The notes below the pieces were generated by a model. It saw only the letters and a program-made list of their open reading frames with translations, had not been told where the DNA came from and did no database searches. Positions 24,101-34,543 of a DNA stretch of 64,000 bases are shown here, piece by piece (position 1 is the first letter of the stretch; every line of letters begins with the position of its first letter). The DNA lies in contig CM055095.1 of the NCBI GenBank assembly GCA_029204225.1, positions 20,885,348 to 20,949,347 of the forward strand, in the 5' to 3' direction. The stretch is from Diphasiastrum complanatum. Taxonomy: Eukaryota > Streptophyta > Lycopodiopsida > Lycopodiales > Lycopodiaceae. The translations under genes were made by a program, and so were the position numbers.

Positions 24101-25586
24101 CTGCCCCGGTGCAGATACATGCCCACAAGTTAAGCTCTTATCCACGGCGCCTCAGACCCTTGGATCCGACCCTTCTTTTAGAAATAAAAGCTTTTCGTTA
24201 AAAAATTTGTACATATTGCACCAGTACTGGTCGCTCCAACCTGGGCACTCGGGGACAGATAAGCCACATAACAGCATACTAGAAGAACAAGTGCACAGCA
24301 ACTTTACCTTTCCAATAAAGGCAGAGTTGCCACCTAGGCGTGAAATTCCAACTGCAACATTTGCAGGTGCACCTCCTGGTGCTTTCTTGAATGCGGGTGC
24401 CTCGGCTAGAGATAGGCCTCCAACGGTTGGAACAAAATCAATGAGTAGCTCTCCAAAGCAAACGACTAGGTCCTTACTTTGAACCTCTTCTCCGTCCACC
24501 CTCAATGCCCTCACAGATCCTGCACCGCACCAAAAAACCCGATCCTTTTAAGAGCTTTATTAAGTGCACATCAAGGGAAAGTGACAAATACCTCCATAAC
24601 ACGCAAAAATAAGCAGCAATTTTGCAGATAAGGTTGCTCGGGATCTATCAAAATCCAATGCTAAAGAAACGAAATCCTGAAGTTACATACGTTTGGAACT
24701 CAGACTGCAAAAAATAACCTCCTCCGATAAGGGCGTGTTGGTGAAGATTACCTTTCCTCTACTAGAGGTCTGGAGTTTGACTCCACTCAGTCACAAAATG
24801 AGGTACAAGAGAAGATATATATAACTACGACTGAAGCGCATGAATGATCTATTGCTCTATCGTCTAACCAAACTAACAGGCTGAAACTGATGCACAACCT
24901 ATGGAACAATGGCACATTCAGCCTACAAGGCATCGTATGATCACAGCACGAATCCAGTCAATCACAGCACGGACAAAGGCAAATGTATTGGAAGTTTGTC
25001 CTCCATTTGACATGGTACTGAAGACATCATTTCCTCTTCAGGTCTAGAGTTCGACCCCACTCAGCCATACGAAAAAGGAACAATACAAGAGAGCAAAAAG
25101 TTAAAGACTGCAAAAGAAATCTATTTTCAATCTCTAAGATTTGCCGTCAAGAATGGCATTCCAAGAAAAAATGAAAGTCCGCTCATAATGATGCAGATTC
25201 ACAAGCAGGAAAAACCAATTCTATCCTGAATTATAATGCTTAGAAATTATACCTTAACGAAGACTCTGAATACAATAGATTGACAATATACCTTGACGAC
25301 GAATCTGCTTACCAGGTATTCAAATTCATTTACCTTGACGAAAACTCCGCTTGCAACCGGTTGAAAATAACGAATGTGGCACACGCGCATCAAGAAGTCT
25401 TCCATTTTGTGTACTTTCCAGAAAACTGTTTGGCAGCAAAGAAGTCTTCCTGCTTCCAGAATTTTGCCATGAAACAAAGCGAGACTGCGTGATGTAATTG
25501 GAACTCAGAGAAGAGCTTTCGCCATGATCCGTAGGTCCAGCATAAGCATACGAGGCGAAACACGCAGAACCAGCATACGCTGCCAT
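15825..25586 (-). CDS. FRK: Fructokinase, PfkB family, plastid type (7 exons, 421 aa)
   Basis: Minus-strand exons: 25586-25334, 24519-24308, 23439-23227, 21752-21555, 21369-21232, 18242-18126, 15959-15825 (TAG). Every intron has GT..AG borders; the phase is 1 at the first junction and 0 at all others, giving an unbroken 421-residue protein. It phosphorylates fructose to fructose 6-phosphate with ATP. Residues 1 to about 90 (Ser/Arg rich, few acids) look like a chloroplast transit peptide. Then come [11 protein letters not shown] (103-113), the sugar-site GGAPANVA (133-140), RTALAFV and FYRNPSADM in exon 3, LSYDPNLR in exon 4, VTEG in exon 5, and the catalytic DTTGAGDAF (353-361, base Asp359) in exon 6. 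The order matches Arabidopsis plastid fructokinase (FRK3-like). ATG 25586 has good context (AAGATGGCA). Introns total more than 8 kb and host transposons. Function is strongly supported by the family; plastid location is inferred. Confidence 0.95.
16730..17290. repeat. Two diverged copies of a ~200 bp unit in fructokinase intron 6
   Basis: The words AGCAAGG..GTAG/GTGG, ATCCTTGGTAT, ACTTGTATCTT and TTTAGGCCTGGCATGTTGGCAC recur in the same order at about 16800-16910 and 17125-17230. They resemble a worn dispersed repeat. Family unknown. Confidence 0.55.
18988..19708. mobile_element. Non-autonomous hAT-like element, 721 bp, 8-bp target duplication
   Basis: The element is flanked by a perfect 8-bp direct repeat CAACAAAT (18980-18987 and 19709-19716). 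Its ends are imperfect inverted repeats: CTTAGAAGCCCGTTCCG on the left, CTTAGTTGCCCATTCCG read inward from the right (14 of 17 identical). Subterminal sequence is full of GGAACG/CGTTCC words. An 8-bp duplication is the mark of the hAT superfamily. The only frame inside (19144-19335, plus, 63 codons) has no recognisable transposase motif, so the copy is not self-mobile. It sits in fructokinase intron 5. Confidence 0.75.
20036..20570. repeat. Second GGAACG-rich repeat, possible related hAT remnant
   Basis: The left part (20036-20190) is packed with GGAATGCATTCC and GTTCCAAAACGC words; the right end (20530-20570) has TTCTGGAACGCGTTC. Reading inward both ends start GATGCAC(C/A)GG, a weak inverted repeat, but no matching target duplication is seen. 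It lies in fructokinase intron 5, about 330 bp beyond the clear hAT-like element. Confidence 0.4.
21083..21109. repeat. (AG)n microsatellite in intron 5
   Basis: A pure AG tract of 27 bp, about 120 bp from the exon 5 donor of the fructokinase gene. Confidence 0.95.
22512..23041. repeat. Tandem duplication (~250-280 bp unit) in fructokinase intron 3
   Basis: The segment starting GTATAGACAGCAA at 22512 recurs at 22792. Both copies share the words ACACGATCTCCAATAGGATTC, CTGATGCACAACTCCATC, ATGGGAGGGTAAGTCATGG and GAGCAAAACGAGCAAATTC with few mismatches. The second copy lacks about 55 bp near its start and has gained about 20 bp near the middle. Confidence 0.9.
24722..25105 (+). repeat. Two copies of a short tRNA-like (SINE-like?) repeat in fructokinase intron 1
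   Basis: At 24730-24830 and 25010-25100 similar stretches of about 90 bp share TTTCCTCT..AGGTCT, then GAGTTTGACTCCACTCAG in one and GAGTTCGACCCCACTCAG in the other, then a TACAAGAGA word. The GTTCGA(N)CC core is like a polymerase III box B, as in tRNA-derived SINEs. No clear box A or poly-A/T tail defines the ends, so the class is a guess. Confidence 0.4.
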
Positions 25587-25980
25587 CTTATGTCAAGAAA
25601 AGCACAAGAGCTTTGTGAATGAGCAAACTTCTTTGATCTTATCCAAAAGAGTCTCTGCGCTTTCAGTTTTACGTCGATCTGAGGAGAAATAAGCGGAACA
25701 TCGAGCCTATTTACACCCTTTAACACTGAAGCAAACGTACCATTGTACTAGCTACTGATAAAGCACCAACTGGCAACAACCGATCACTGTCTGCTTCATC
25801 AGATCTGGCTTCCGACAGACAGATAGAAGAAAAATTACTCGAATGTAAAGCTCTCGATCCTGATGCAGCCTTGCGTGGATCGGATCGAACAAAATCTCTC
25901 GTCGAAGAAGGAGAAGACGAAGAAGACGAAGAGAAAAAGAAGAAAAAAAGTGCCAAGTTTAAAATTTTCCAAAACTACAC
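25587..25980 (-). promoter_or_regulatory. 5' leader and proximal promoter of fructokinase
   Basis: On the minus strand, upstream of the ATG at 25586, a CTTCTTCGTCTT-type pyrimidine-rich stretch (about 25945-25900) is typical of plant 5' UTRs. No unambiguous TATA box is identified, so the transcription start is not placed. Confidence 0.35.
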
Positions 25981-26898
25981 CGAAAAGCAACACGCTTTAT
26001 GAACCCCTATAGCTCTGCTGCTCCGCCGTTTTTGGGCCATGCCGGTGCCAGGGCCTTTACTGGTTTATGTTTGCTTTTGACTTTTGCTTTTTTTAGGGCA
26101 CTTGCCTCTAAATTTGTGGTGAACCCTCAACCTCTTGGCCCTTGGGGGCACCTCTAGGGCAAATATGGCATGGGGACCATCTTCATCGATGATGATGGAT
26201 GCTAGATAGAGAGAGAGGCTCTCGAGCAATCATCGGCCTTGGATGACATCCAGCTCATGTCACATTTGCCCTTGGTCCTAAATCTCTACTCTCTCACGGC
26301 ATGGGCAAGAAGAAATCCACATCTGTTTCCATCTCTGATTACTTGATTTTTTAAATCTCCAAAAAGTTTATTTTGGTCCTCATAATACTCGAGTTGGATA
26401 AAAGTGCTACATGTAACAATTGGTAGTCGGGCTCGAATCCCAATCTATGCATGAAAAAGACATATCTAGCCTCTAGGAGCCAATCAATATTGGCACTTGT
26501 TGTTGCTTCCAAAGTAGACATAATGCCTAAATATTACACATAGTTATGCTAATGACTCTTGGTGCTTGGTGCTCAACTCTTATTTTAGATACAAAATGTT
26601 ATGTCCCTAGCCAAGGCATTAGGACCCGCTATGGAATAAATCCTAGTCATTGATGTTGGTCTTTTGATCTTATATTGAATGGATGCTACGGTAAGGGTAG
26701 AACCACAATGTTATGTCCCTAGCCAATCTAGACTAGGCTAGGCCTCAACCATGGGTTTAAAACTTCCCATGCTATAACTACAATATCCTAACCCAAGGAT
26801 ATTATACTTATAAGGGTGTAAAAACATGAGTAAAACCTGCAGAATTGGATAGATGAATTAATGTAGATTAAATATCGATTATTTGGATAAATCCAACA
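25981..26898 (-). other. Probable 3' LTR of Copia A and flank
   Basis: On the minus strand the purine tract AGGGGGAG (26907-26900) is followed by TGTTGGATTTATCC starting at 26898, the usual border between polypurine tract and 3' LTR. The far end of the LTR is not resolved. A short repeat (TTATGTCCCTAGCCAA) occurs at about 26600 and 26708. No gene is seen. Confidence 0.45.
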
Positions 26899-29700
26899 CT
26901 CCCCCTTAATCTAACCTTCAATCTTAGTTTTGCACAAATCTTTTGTGAGCATTGAAGCTCAACGCCTTCTTGAAAACATTTGTTATCATGTCTCATGTCC
27001 CGACAGTACTTTAAGCTTACCTCTTTGTTGAAAACTTTACTTCTAATGAAATGATATTTTATTTCAATGTGCTTAGTACTGAAATGAAACATGGGATTGA
27101 GCGATAAAGCCATGTTAAAGTACATTACTAAGGACCATAGATGAGCCTACGAAAGACTCCAAGAGTGATTGATTGATTGACAAACCAATCTATTGCAAAA
27201 CTTGTCATCAATTTCTTCATCTAGATTAGAAATTTTGGATCACACAATCAAGAGCAATAAAAAACAATGATCAAACATGCAAATCCGACCACACATGTGT
27301 GGTACGGCCTCCAGTATGGCCTGCTATCAGATTTTGAATGTAATCAAGTTTTGTCTTGTGATTTTTATAAAGAAATCATAAAATCACAAGACAAATGTGG
27401 GGAAACTCGAGATTGCCAATTTGCTCTCATGATCTCCATGAAGAATCTTTTGCCATCTCTTGAAGGATCTCTTACAAGATGTTCCATTGATGTGTATTCA
27501 TACATGCATAGATCCATATGAGATCTACTTAGAAATAAAGTAGCAAGCTGAAATCAATAAAATCTATCAAGAAAAGTAGACCTCAAGCTACTTCAAAATA
27601 AGTTAAGATGCCAAGATTTAGCATTTTGCACCTTCTTGATGCTTACTTCAATGTAGCACACCTCAAAGCTATGCATCATGCCAAGCTCTGAATTCCAAGG
27701 AAATTTGTACACTTGATGATGTATCAATTGAGCTTATAAGTGCATAAGGAATGTTGCCAAATTCAACTTGCCTTGCTTTATCCATATACGTGAGCCTTGA
27801 TGGCTCCATGTTGTTGCTTGAAGACTTTCTTGGATTGGTTGGTTGATGATCCACACATGCTTCTTCAAACTTATAGTTTTGCCCTTCATAGAAGAATACA
27901 TCTTTGCTAATTACAACTCTTAGTAGAGAAAATGCAAATCCAATAAAATTTTCTTGAAGAGCAATATCCTACCATTATTCCTATCATTGATGTAGGATTT
28001 TCTTTGGTCCTTACATTGGAATGATCATGCACTCAAAGATTTCCAAAGCAAACATACTAAATGATGTTTTATCCTTTATGACAACATTATTCAAACTATT
28101 ACAAAAATAGTTATTCAATGAAATTGCTTTATCAACAACAAATGTAGATTGGAAAGCATTCAACTTCATTGTCTTGTCATATCCAAATGATGTACTAAAC
28201 ATCATGAATGTAAAAGATAAAAAATAAGTCACTTCAAGTCTTCTAACACTATATATGAAAAATTCAAAGATAGTAGCATCTCCATTGCCTCACCCTTGAA
28301 TAGATTGCATGAACTTTGATGGCTTGAGGCCTTTGTCCTTGAGGAACTTTTTGGAGCTCTCGGGTTTTGAGGTTGATCCTCAAGATCTTCTTCTCTTTGA
28401 TGGTCCTCCTCAACTCTAGCAAGATCACACTTTGCCAAGGTCTCTACTTGAGTGATCTCCTCCTTTGCCATGTTCACACTTTCAATAGAAACATTAGCAT
28501 CCAACTTAAACAATCTTCCATGTTAACCCCTTTGTTATGCAAACATTATTTTTTAAAATGGAACAAACACCATGCTTGAAGTGGACATCCAAACCATTAT
28601 CCATAAGTTGACCAACACTTGGAAAATTTCTGGTGATTGATGGTACATAAAGAACATTGTCTTGGAACCATTCCTAGACACAAAGGAATGGTTCCAACAC
28701 CATCTATTCCACATTCTTCATCACTTAATGTAAATATGTACTTTTTAGCACCATTAAAAGAAATTAGAATTGAGAAATAGTCCTTTTCAAATGTCATGTG
28801 GGAGCTAGCCCCACTCTTAATCCACCATGACTCCCTTGAGTTGCTCTTGCTTGTTGATAAGGATGTAGATGCCATTAAGGATAATTCTTCTTCATCATTC
28901 TCCTCTTTATTTGCAAGGTTTCCTTGTTTGCTCTCCTCGTGTGCATTTTTCCTTTTCAAGCATTCAGATGCAAAGTGCTCCTTCTTTCCACAAAAGAAGC
29001 ACTTAAGCTTGGACTTATCTATCTTGCCCTTGGCCTTTGAGCTTGTTGGTTGATCCTACTCCTTGGCCTTCTTTCGTTAATCCTTCTTGGATCCTTTGGT
29101 GGTCTTTTTTTGCCTTTGAATGAGAAGTTGGCTTTCTCATCTTCATCAAGGATATGGAACTCATCCTACTCTTGACATTTAGGATCCTACACTCCTGGGC
29201 CACAAGCACACTATGTAGCTTGTCAATAGAAGGTAAGACCTCTTGGATGGCAAATTTTTGGACTGAATTGGAGAACTCATCTGCTAAGCCATTGAGGATC
29301 ACTTGTACTAGCTCATTATCAAGTATCTTGTCTCCAATAGAAGCTAGTTCTTTGTTGAGAGACTTGATCCCTATAAAATATTCTTGTGCACTTTCATCAC
29401 GTCATGATTTGTAAGACTTGATTACTTAGCATAAGCACTATTGAAGTGTTGTTGGATTCATGTATCGCTTTTAAAGAATCCCAGGCTTCCTTGACCGATG
29501 TACAAGAGGCTACCTCCTTCAAGAGGTCATTACTAACATTCATTTTGATGCAACGAAGTGCTAGTCTTGCCTTCTTCTTGTATTTGAACAATTCTTATCC
29601 TCCAAGATGCTCATCTTCTTCATCTAGGACAATAAAAGAGGATTTTGAAGTCTCCTCTTGGTAGATTCATCTTTACTTAATCGTTCGGTGATGACGACTA
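26899..29700 (-). mobile_element. Copia retrotransposon A, degenerate, lacking most of integrase and RT
   Basis: Read on the minus strand: gag of the UBN2 type (29591-29015, ..IKMNVSNDLLKEVASC.. and ..EAWDSLKAIHES..), zinc knuckle CFFCGKKEHFASEC near 29000-28955, a protease remnant WWIKSGASSHM near 28870, the acidic linker between integrase and RT (28513-28229 and 27854-27669), and the end of RNase H (27125-26920, ..NPMFHFSTKHIEIKYHF..). The integrase catalytic core and the RT core are missing, and stops and shifts separate the pieces. The element ends in a polypurine tract and the LTR start at 26898. It cannot be autonomous. Confidence 0.85.
28597..29591 (-). pseudogene. Copia A gag and protease remnant
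   Basis: Three frames joined by shifts cover the capsid-like UBN2 region, the C-x2-C-x4-H-x4-C knuckle and the start of the protease. The catalytic Asp of the usual DSGAS signature is Lys here (KSGAS), so the protease would be dead even without the frameshifts. It runs in the same sense as the RNase H remnant downstream. Confidence 0.8.
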
Positions 29701-30828
29701 TTAGACTCGGAACAATAAATTCAGTAGGCATTATGACTTCCTATCCATAGACCAGTTAATGACTTTGCCCATTTCACATCAATAAAAACTGTGTTATCAC
29801 TATTTGTTTGCTCTATGTCATCCATCAAATGAATATGGGTGAATTATAGTTTATTTAAATAGTTCAACAAAAGGGCTGAAGGAATAATTGGTTGTTTGTC
29901 CTTATGAAATGGCATGGGTAAATAATGGCTAAAATTTATAATGATAAGAGTATATGACCTAGTACACATTGGCATAATTCAAGATTCATAAATAATACTC
30001 TAATGTTCATGGTGGGTGTAGTTGTTGGGCCATTGTTGTTCTTCATGGTTGGCGTAATTGACCATTTAATGACATATGATAGGCATATGAATACGGAGTC
30101 GAAAAACCACATAAAGTTAAAAAGTAACTTAAATTAATATTTTTTTGTGAAAGATATATTTTACTCATACGATATCTAGCATGGCATCAAGATGATGATT
30201 CCCCATAGATCTATTTTTCACAACATACAAACCCATGCTTAAACTTTCTTTTCTACTTTCAATTTCATCACAAAAAAACATTTATATGCACCTTCTACAT
30301 AAGACTATTGTTACTTTTTCCATTCTTATGATAGTTTGGTGTTTTTTCCTTTTGATTAGTGTACTCCTAACAATCTATAGACCTATGTTTAGAAATAATA
30401 AGCACTAGAACACTGTAAATCTAGCTATCATATAACAAAGTATTCAACAAATGACAACTACATCTCCAACAGCCTTTGAGTGGTAATTTGTCGAAGGTCA
30501 TACGAGTGACATTTTGATGCATATGAAAACTTTTAAGCTTGAAAAGTTCCAAGAAAACTCTCATATTTAATTCATATAGCCAACACCAATTAGGCCACTA
30601 GGTTTTTGAAGTAAAGTAGTCAATCTTGACTTGGACTTAGATGAACTTAACTTTGTAACTGCATCATCACCTTGCAACATGTGAGCATCACTGGAACTTT
30701 AGTCTATTGTAGTGGTTATTATGACTAATTGAATAGGATTATATAGTAGCCCCTAACTCACACATATATTTCAAGGAGTTATTAGTTAAGTGACAATGTT
30801 TTCCCCCCTATCATCAACCACGGTAAAC
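29701..30828. other. AT-rich spacer between retroelement fragments
   Basis: No frame of interest, no LTR border and no tandem repeat is seen. It probably consists of old, unrecognisable element sequence. Confidence 0.4.
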
Positions 30829-31190
30829 CCCTCAGACCATTCAAAGAGCATGTTGAAAATCAAACTGGCAAACAAATCAAAGCACTGAGGTCAGCTAACA
30901 GGGGAGAATACATCTCCAACAAATTCAAGGACTATTGCTTTACAACGGCATTGAGCAACAATACATCACTTCTTATTCGCCTCAGTCAAATGGTCTTGCT
31001 GAGAGAAAGAACAGAACCTTAGTTGAATCGGCAAAGTGCATGTTATCACATGCGACACTTCCGAAGTGCTTTTGGGCTGGAGCTATTTCAACAACAACCT
31101 ATATTCAGAACATATGTTCTACTAAAGGCCTCTCAAACAAAAGACCATTCGAAGTTTGGACAAGTACCAAATCGTCTTTATCAAACTAGT
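30829..31190 (+). pseudogene. Copia integrase C-terminal fragment
   Basis: In the plus direction 30829-30930 reads ..FKEHVENQTGKQIKALRS.. and, after a one-base shift near 30932, 30935-31189 reads ..QQYITSYSPQSNGLAERKNRT.., the last part of a Copia integrase core with the catalytic Glu in NGLAERKNRT. The frame runs straight into Gypsy sequence at about 31192. Its orientation is opposite to both larger Copia elements here. Confidence 0.85.
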
Positions 31191-31320
31191 GTACCCTTGA
31201 TGGTGGTCACCAGAGCACAGAAGCATAAAGAACCAGTAGCAGATTCAGTACCTGCTGATTCTATACCATTGAACGATATACCAATAGCATCTTCATGCAG
31301 AAAAACAAAGATATCAAGAT

Positions 31321-31848
31321 ATGAGGCAGTGGATTAAACATCTGCAAGAAGAAGAGGAACTTGAAGCCTCTAAAGCAACAATCGAAGTACGTTCTTCACC
31401 ATTGCAGCCACCAAGAAATTCACGTATAGATATGAATGATCAATTGCATCATCATGAAGAACCCTTCAAGATGACTGAATCTGAAGCGCCGCAAACAGAA
31501 TTGTTCATGAATATTTTGTCTCGTAAGATCAATATTTCATTGGGAGAGTTCCTGAACTTGGTGCCAAAGGCAAAAGAAGTCTTAGCGCAAAAGTTAGCTC
31601 AAGTAGAACCAGAAGTCCATCAAGAGCCACTTTTTTGTGCTGGATTTGAAGAATCTAATGAAGTCCTCCATGTCGGAGCCACTTGGGAAAGTGAACAAAA
31701 GAATATCACTCTGTCGATGCAACATAGACAATTTCCTAAGAAAGCAGCTATGATAGATGGCGGTTCAGGAGTTAACCTAATATCTACAAAGCTATGTGCG
31801 AAATGGGGCCCTACAAAATGGGGCCTGCAACTTTTCCCATTAAGCTAG
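31321..31848 (+). pseudogene. Gypsy gag C-terminus and retropepsin
   Basis: A 175-codon frame. The second half has the aspartic protease signature AMIDGGSGVNLIS, with the catalytic Asp kept, followed in other frames (31850-32100) by ..LPEAPNVYRVLLGRPWL.., the usual end of the plant Gypsy protease domain. A TAG near 31915 and a TAA near 32103 interrupt the continuation. Confidence 0.8.
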
Positions 31849-32162
31849 CTGATCAAACGATAGTTCGTCCACAAAGAATGGTTGAAGATATACCTGTAAG
31901 AATTGTGGGAGTATAGTTCGTCATTACTTTTGTAGTAATGGACTTACCAGAAGCACCAAATGTCTACCGAGTCCTATTGGGACGTCCATGGTTACGAGTT
32001 GCACAAGTGATTCATAACTGGGGTACCGGGAACATCACTTTTGAAAATCGTGAACGTGCAGTCAAAGTTGATCCTGCAACGTGGACTATCAAACCAGTGG
32101 TTTAAAAAGAAGATGATGATTCATCAACAACGGATCATACTTGTGACCGACTAGAGAAAAAT

Positions 32163-32948
32163 TTGGGAGTTCATTACGATTCTCAAACGGATACTGTCAA
32201 CTGGAATGAAGCTCTTGCAACGATTGATTGTACAGCAGGATATATGTGTCAACAAGATAATCAGTCAGATTTGAGTGAGATTTCATTATTAGATCGAACT
32301 TTGGATACACCGATCACATTTCCATTGAATTTGTTGAATGTAGCTTGGATATCAACGGAACCTATACCAGATCCGATTGAAGATGACCTCATACCTGTCA
32401 GTCATGCCTTGACTTATGATGACAATGCAGAACTTACTGATGAGCATATTCTCAATCATATGGATCCGACTAGATTTGGAGTGCGTAATGTTCCTGATGA
32501 ACCAACAATAAAATCGTCCAAAGTAGTTATATTAAAGGAAGATAGGATCACAGGATCAATGACGAAGAAACAAGCCAAGCGACATTATAATACGGTCTTG
32601 AAATGGGAAAATCCTCCTCAAAAGATTGATTTAGGAAATGTGCCACCCTTATTGGATAAAGACAAAGGGAAAGTCAAGGATGATTCTACAAGTCAAAATT
32701 CTAGCAAGACATCATCGCCTCGGAAGTCATCACCTCCACGATCAATTCTTGCTAAAAAGACTAAGCGAAGATCCAAGACAAATCCTTTTGAAAGAGAACA
32801 AGCAAATATAGTCCAACATGATATGCCTGAGCATTTTAAACGTTATACACTGGATGATGTGGTTATCATATTACCTAAAGCGCATCGCGAACCTGAAGAA
32901 CACATGCCAGATTCAAAAGATGTCTACGATGGCCCAACTAGAACATAG
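32163..32948 (+). pseudogene. Gypsy polyprotein spacer between protease and RT
   Basis: A 261-codon open frame, acidic in its first half and Lys/Ser/Pro rich near residues 165-205 (..SSPRKSSPPRSILAKK..). It sits between retropepsin and RT and ends at TAG 32946 directly before the RT frame. It has no domain of its own that I recognise; such low-complexity linkers are common at this place in plant Gypsy polyproteins. Confidence 0.6.
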
Positions 32949-32951
32949 CCA

Positions 32952-34022
32952 ATGAATCTTGCTGAACCAGAAGAACCGGAAAAGATTGTACAAGTTGGAT
33001 CACAACTTAATCCTGAACAGTATCAAGCACTTCGCATGTTACTTATTAAGTATCAAGATTGCTTTGCATGGACTTATCAAGATCTGAAGGGTATTTCGAC
33101 GTCAGTTATTGAACATACCATACCTTTACTACCTGATGCAGTTCCAAAGGTTACAAAATTCTATCACTATAATCCTAATGTTGCGGATCTGATAAAGAAA
33201 GAACTTCAAAGATTGCTTGACGCCGATTTCATTTATGAGATCGAGCATACCGAATGGATCTCACTGATTATCATTGTTCCTAAGAAGAATGGGAAATTGA
33301 GAATCTGTGTGAATATCAAGGCTTTGAACAAAGTGACGTGGAAGGATCGCTTTATGTTACCTTTTACAAAAAGCATCTTGGATCGCCTTGCTGGAGCGGA
33401 AGCTTATAGTTTCTTGGATGGATTTAGTGGTTACAACCAGGTTAAGATTGCACATGCAGATCGTCATAAAACCGCTTTTGCAACAGAATGGGACACCTAT
33501 GCTTACAAAGTTATGTCGTTTGGACTCTGTAATACACAAAGTTCATTCCAAAGAGTAATGCAATTTGCTTTTAAAGATTATCTATAGAAATTTCTTGAAA
33601 TTTACTTGGATGACCTGGGAGTCCATAGTTCAGATGCAGACCACCTGGATCGATTGGAGAAAGTATTTGAAAGATGCCGCAAATATCAAATTTCTCTAAA
33701 TCCAAAAAAATGCCAGATATGGGTTTCTCACGGAGTTGTGCTTGGGCATGTGATATCGAGACATGGTATTGCCACAGATTATTCTAAAATCAAGATTATT
33801 ATGGAATTTCCACCGCCAACAACGATTCGTGGAGTTTATGTGTTTATGGGTCATGCGAACTACTATCGCATTTTTACTATCTTCTTTGCGGATTTAGCAC
33901 GACCTATATACAAACTAACTATTGTTCCTGTTTGGATAGTAGAGGCGTTAGAAGCCTTTGGAAAATTAAAAAAAGGCATTAACTTCAGCACTAATCCTAC
34001 GTTCTCCATATTGGACGATTGA
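32952..34022 (+). pseudogene. Gypsy reverse transcriptase with one in-frame stop
   Basis: The same frame runs 32952-34022 apart from a single TAG at 33585-33587. Recognisable blocks are IVPKKNGKLRICV, YSFLDGFSGYNQ, the FGLCN..FQRVM block, and just after the stop the catalytic IYLDDLGVHS, then LGHVISRHGI and the start of the connection domain. The catalytic Asp pair is thus intact but lies downstream of the stop. RNase H follows in a shifted frame and is cut off near 34080-34136. Confidence 0.88.
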
Positions 34023-34138
34023 ATTTCATGTTCACACGGATGCCTCGAAATATGCCATTGGATCAGTTTTGATGTAGCCAAGTGATTATAAGAAAGATTA
34101 TCCTATATGATTTGCAAACAGTCAAGAAAAGTGTTAAG

Positions 34139-34543
34139 TCAACAATACCATGATCTTGGTGCTTGCTTTAGTCCATAGAGACTTTTGAAGAGCAAGCAAA
34201 CTTTGGTCTTGTCTTGGATGAACCCAAGGGGTTGATCCATATAAATTTCTTCTTCTAGATATCCATTTAAAAATGCATTAGAGACATCTAGTTGAAAAAC
34301 TTGCCATTTGAAAAAACAAGCAATAGAAATAATGATTCGAATTGATACCATCTTTGCAACTGGAGCAAAAGTCTCCTCATAATCAAGTCCATAAACTAGC
34401 TTGAGCAAAACCCTTTGCACAAAGCCTTGCCTTATACTTGCTGATTGTGCCATCTTGATAATATTTAATTCAAAAAAACCATTTGCAACCAATGGTGTGC
34501 TTGTTGGATAGAAGATCCACAAGCTCCTATGTCTTGTTGGCAA
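34139..34543 (-). pseudogene. Copia B reverse transcriptase, N-terminal half
   Basis: A 134-codon frame with the RVT_2 blocks YEETFAPVAKMVSIR, VFQLDVSNAFLNG and LFKSLYGLKQAPRSWY. The first catalytic Asp (QLDV) is kept, but the protein stops before the YVDD block because the element is broken at about 34140. The linker that joins integrase to RT lies just upstream (34768-34544), in another frame. Confidence 0.9.

Larger units (their letters stand above)
31192..34136 (+). mobile_element. Gypsy (Ty3-type) retrotransposon body, truncated at both ends
   Basis: Order on the plus strand: gag C-terminal part (from about 31192, ..VVTRAQKHK..), retropepsin (31321-31848, AMIDGGSGVNL), a spacer (32163-32948), reverse transcriptase (32952-34022) and the first residues of RNase H (about 34022-34080, FHVHTDASKYAIGSVL). 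It stops at about 34136 against the oppositely oriented Copia B. Several in-frame stops and shifts make it inactive. No LTR, primer binding site or integrase remains. The gag-PR-RT-RH order and the sequence are of the Gypsy type. Confidence 0.9.
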
